From: Clostridia bacterium
Lineage (GTDB): Bacteria > Bacillota > Clostridia > Christensenellales > Borkfalkiaceae
Length of the DNA: 8,127 nucleotides
Direction of reading: 5' to 3'
NCBI GenBank assembly: GCA_029071285.1
Contig: JAIEAS010000272.1
Span: 1-8,127 of the forward strand
Shown: positions 5,936-8,127 of the stretch, one piece after another
How the letters are laid out: every line of letters starts with the position of its first letter
Position numbering within the stretch: the first letter of the stretch is position 1
Program-made: the position numbers and the translations under genes
Notes under the pieces: generated by a model
Database searches by the model: none
Told to the model about the DNA's origin: nothing
The model's input: the letters and a program-made list of their open reading frames with translations, nothing else

Positions 5936-5964
5936 TTTTTTATCAAATAATGAAGCGAGATTAT

Positions 5965-7116
5965 ATGAAAAAACAAAAAGAAAAAACCTCGGTTTCTCCC
6001 GTTGAAACGGACGATATAAAAACCGGAGAGAAACCCGAAATTACGGCTGAACAACCCGACGGACCCGTTTCGAGAGAAAAAGCGGTTGCGGACGCGGTTT
6101 CGGCGGAAGCCGCGGCAATAGTAAAGTCGCAGGCTTTCAGCGACAAAATCCTTACCCCCGCGCAGAAGCGCAAGCGCACGGCTCAAAGCTGGACGTTTAT
6201 GTTCGTGGGCATAATTATGATGTCGTGCAGCGTCTACTTTTTCCAGACGCCCAACGACTTCACAATGGGCGGCGTCGCAGGTATAGCCATTGTTCTGGCA
6301 AATCTTTTACAGCCGTTGATACCCTCTATGAGTCCTGATGTAATTCAAGGCGGACTTATGGTAATAATCAACGTGTTCCTGCTTATTTTAGGCCTCATAA
6401 TTTTAGGCAAGCAGTGTACGATTAAAACTATAATCTGCTCGCTGTTCTACTCAGGCTTTATTCTGCTATTCGGATACCTCAATGTTATAGGTCATATTAA
6501 TGAAGCTGTCGGCAGGGTAGAAACGGTAATCAATCCCGAAACGGGGGCAGAAATTACGAAAGCGTTAAGGACTCTTTCTGACGAACCGTTTATGGAGCTT
6601 GTGTACTCCATACTGCTTTTCGGCGTGGGCGGAGCTTTGGTATTCAACAGCGGTTCCTCGTCGGGCGGCACTGACATAATCGCGCTCATATTGAAGAAGT
6701 ACACCAAACTGAACGTAGGCTTTGCGCTTATGCTTATTGACTTTATCGTTATCTGCATTTCGTTCTACACGTTCAGCATCGAGGGCGCGCTGTTCTCTAT
6801 GCTCGGCTTATTCACGAAGTCCTTCCTTCTGGACGGCGTAATAGAGAGCATCGGCAAAACGAAGTATATCACGATAATAACCGAGAAGCCCGAGCTTATT
6901 TCGGACTACATATTAAAGGATATAAACCACAGCTTTACCATGTACGACGCGGAGGGCGGATATTCGCACCAGAAGAAAAAGGTGCTTATTACCGTCTGCA
7001 AGCGCGCGGAGGCTATCAGGCTCAAAATGAAAATACATCAGGTCGACCCGATGGCGTTCGTAATAATAACGGACGCGAACGAAATTCTCGGCAAGGGCTT
7101 CGGCGGCACTCTTTAA
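5965..7116 (+). CDS. YitT family integral membrane protein (membrane domain + DUF2179), copy 1
   Basis: This belongs to the YitT family, polytopic proteins common in Bacillota whose transported substrate is not established. From the ATG at 5965 it has 383 residues. Residues 1-70 are a hydrophilic, probably disordered extension rich in Glu, Ala and Lys. The membrane domain follows, with segments at about 77-97, 100-117, 128-150, 154-175, 208-230 and 248-285, and the family signatures PNDFTMGGVAGIA and SSGGTDIIALILKKY. The C-terminal DUF2179 domain (about 295-383) has TKYITIITEKPE, EGGYS, TVCKRAEA and NEILGKGF. An in-frame ATG at 5950 would add five residues, but it lies only about 8 bases from the predicted +1 and has no SD. 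The ATG at 5965 has AAGCGAGA just upstream and gives MKKQKEK, like the start of copy 2. Copy 1 has about 20 extra residues (around 176-205, GRVETVINPETGAEI) before its FMELVYS segment. Copy 2 follows after 77 bases. Confidence 0.93.
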   Translation: MKKQKEKTSVSPVETDDIKTGEKPEITAEQPDGPVSREKAVADAVSAEAAAIVKSQAFSDKILTPAQKRKRTAQSWTFMFVGIIMMSCSVYFFQTPNDFTMGGVAGIAIVLANLLQPLIPSMSPDVIQGGLMVIINVFLLILGLIILGKQCTIKTIICSLFYSGFILLFGYLNVIGHINEAVGRVETVINPETGAEITKALRTLSDEPFMELVYSILLFGVGGALVFNSGSSSGGTDIIALILKKYTKLNVGFALMLIDFIVICISFYTFSIEGALFSMLGLFTKSFLLDGVIESIGKTKYITIITEKPELISDYILKDINHSFTMYDAEGGYSHQKKKVLITVCKRAEAIRLKMKIHQVDPMAFVIITDANEILGKGFGGTL

Positions 7117-7129
7117 ACGTGACGTTTAA
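7113..7129. repeat. 17-bp palindrome spanning the stop codon of YitT copy 1
   Basis: TTAAACGTGACGTTTAA is perfectly symmetric about G7121 and includes the TAA stop. As RNA it would form a 7-bp AU-rich hairpin with a TGA loop, without a U-tract, so it is a weak terminator at best. It resembles the 12-bp palindrome TTAAACGTTTAA at 1582-1593. Confidence 0.4.
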
Positions 7130-7193
7130 TCCGCGTATCTTAATTTCTATTTCACTTGATTGACTTATCACTAATCAAACGTAAACAGGGAAA

Positions 7194-8126
7194 ATGAAAG
7201 AAAAAAAGCAAAAAGAGAAAAAAATAAAGCCGAAGCTTACAAAAGCGGAACGGCGGAAAAAAGCGATTGACGGCGTGCTGTACTGGACGGTGCTCAATAT
7301 CGGCGTGCTGCTGCTTGCGGCGGGCGTACTGCTGTTCAAAAGCCCCAACAACTTTGCAACGGGCGGAGTCAGCGGTATCTCGATAATTATCGCAAAATAC
7401 ACGAGAGGCACTTTCTTCACCCAGCCGGTAATAAACTTTATAATAAACGGCGTGCTGCTTATTATAGGTTTTATCTTCCTCGGCAAGGGCTGTACCTTTA
7501 AAACCGCATACTGCTCGCTTATGTACACGATTGAAATGTACGCATTCGAGCAGATATTCAAGGTTACGGGCGTAGAACTTCCGCTGACGAGCGATAAATT
7601 TATGGAGTTCGTCTACGCAATGCTTTTAACGAGTATTGCCGCGGCAATTCTGTTTTATTGCAGGGCGTCCTCGGGCGGAACGGACATAATCGCGCTGATA
7701 GTTAAAAAGTACGCTAAAATGAATATAGGCGTTGCGCTCTTCGTTTCGGACTTCCTGATAGCGGCTTCCACCTTCGTAATATTCGACGTAACCACGGGTC
7801 TTTACTCCATACTCGGACTTCTGTTCAAATCGGTATTGGTTGACTATATAACCGACGGTATGGGCAGGACGAAATTCGTAACAATTATTACATCCCACCC
7901 CGAAGCACTTTCGGAATTTATTCTGGACGGTATGCACCGCGGCGTAACCACTTACAAGGCTGTCGGTGGATACACGGGCGAGGAAAAGACTGTTATTATT
8001 ACCGTCTGCAAACGCAGGGAAGCGGTTAAGCTGAAAATGCAGATAAACCGCGCCGACCCTACCGCTTTCGTTATAGTAACCAACTCGAACGAAATTATCG
8101 GCAAGGGCTTCCGCTCTTCCTTATAA
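7194..8126 (+). CDS. YitT family integral membrane protein (membrane domain + DUF2179), copy 2
   Basis: This 310-residue paralogue of the preceding gene has about the usual YitT-family length. A Lys-rich start (MKEKKQKEKKIKPK) leads into membrane segments at about 30-48, 56-68, 77-96, 101-118, 137-154 and 172-215. Signatures are PNNFATGGVSGISI (51-64) and SSGGTDIIALIVKKY (159-173). The DUF2179 domain occupies about 225-310, with TKFVTIITSHPE, GGYTG, TVCKRREAVKLKMQI and NEIIGKGF. Its motifs line up with copy 1 throughout, so the pair arose by tandem duplication, but they have clearly diverged. AGGG at 7187-7190 lies 3 bases from the ATG, slightly close for an SD. The 77-base gap before it has no strong promoter or terminator, so co-transcription with copy 1 is likely. 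The gene is complete, with its TAA one base before the window end. The family function is unproven. Confidence 0.94.
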   Translation: MKEKKQKEKKIKPKLTKAERRKKAIDGVLYWTVLNIGVLLLAAGVLLFKSPNNFATGGVSGISIIIAKYTRGTFFTQPVINFIINGVLLIIGFIFLGKGCTFKTAYCSLMYTIEMYAFEQIFKVTGVELPLTSDKFMEFVYAMLLTSIAAAILFYCRASSGGTDIIALIVKKYAKMNIGVALFVSDFLIAASTFVIFDVTTGLYSILGLLFKSVLVDYITDGMGRTKFVTIITSHPEALSEFILDGMHRGVTTYKAVGGYTGEEKTVIITVCKRREAVKLKMQINRADPTAFVIVTNSNEIIGKGFRSSL

Positions 8127-8127
8127 C

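Noticed and set aside
5950..5964. Upstream ATG of YitT copy 1 at 5950
   Set aside because: It lies about 8 bases from the predicted +1 and has no SD. The ATG at 5965 gives a leader of normal length and an N-terminus like that of copy 2. The earlier start cannot be fully excluded.
7117..7193. Separate promoter for YitT copy 2
   Set aside because: TTGACT at 7160-7165 looks like a -35, but no acceptable -10 lies 16-18 bases downstream. The 6-bp inverted repeat TTGATT/AATCAA (7156-7178) is too weak to call.
7175..7561. Minus-strand open frame of 128 codons opposite YitT copy 2
   Set aside because: It is a shadow of a well-supported membrane-protein gene. Its hydrophobicity reflects the complement of the sense codons.

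Overview
The window looks like chromosomal DNA of a low-to-mid GC Bacillota, most likely a gut-type clostridial relative. This is inferred from AGAGGG/AAGGA ribosome binding sites, textbook sigma-A promoters (TTGACA-N17-TATACT, TTGACT-N17-TATAAT, TTGACA-N17-TATGAT), a pair of YitT-family membrane proteins and a clostridial-type neopullulanase-like GH13 enzyme. No rRNA, tRNA, CRISPR array, transposase or phage gene was seen. The coding density is high and every gene is intact.

Left region (1-1640): a small self-contained module. Two unrecognised membrane-protein genes (589-1239, then 54-584, both on the minus strand, 4 bases apart) diverge from a 69-residue single-domain Cro/C1-type HTH regulator (1340-1549, plus strand). 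The 100-base divergent spacer holds two near-identical palindromes of the form AGACA-N5-TGTCT, centred 30 bp apart. One fills the -35/-10 spacer of the minus-strand promoter exactly. The other overlaps the TATAAT of the regulator's promoter. The regulator has no Shine-Dalgarno and its ATG falls at the predicted +1, so it is probably leaderless and autoregulated. GC-rich hairpins that match over 27 bases with one difference sit at both ends of this module (1-27 and 1614-1640).

Middle region (1645-5852): a two-gene glucan operon on the minus strand, read from a strong promoter at 5824-5852. It encodes a cytoplasmic neopullulanase/cyclomaltodextrinase-like GH13 hydrolase (3751-5790), then glycogen branching enzyme GlgB (1645-3726) after 24 bases. 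A bidirectional terminator at 1611-1639 separates glgB from the convergent HTH gene. Together the two enzymes would remodel intracellular alpha-glucan: branching of glycogen, and hydrolysis of maltodextrin or branched oligosaccharides. GlgB carries an unusual Lys/Ala/Thr-rich tail of about 70 residues.

Right region (5907-8126): diverging from the glucan operon is a promoter that reads two tandem paralogous YitT-family integral membrane proteins (5965-7116 and 7194-8126), each with the N-terminal membrane domain and the C-terminal DUF2179 domain. Their substrate is not known. The two copies differ in the N-terminal extension and in one loop.

The best candidate for an undescribed system is the left module: an HTH autoregulator with twin operators controlling two membrane proteins of unknown function.
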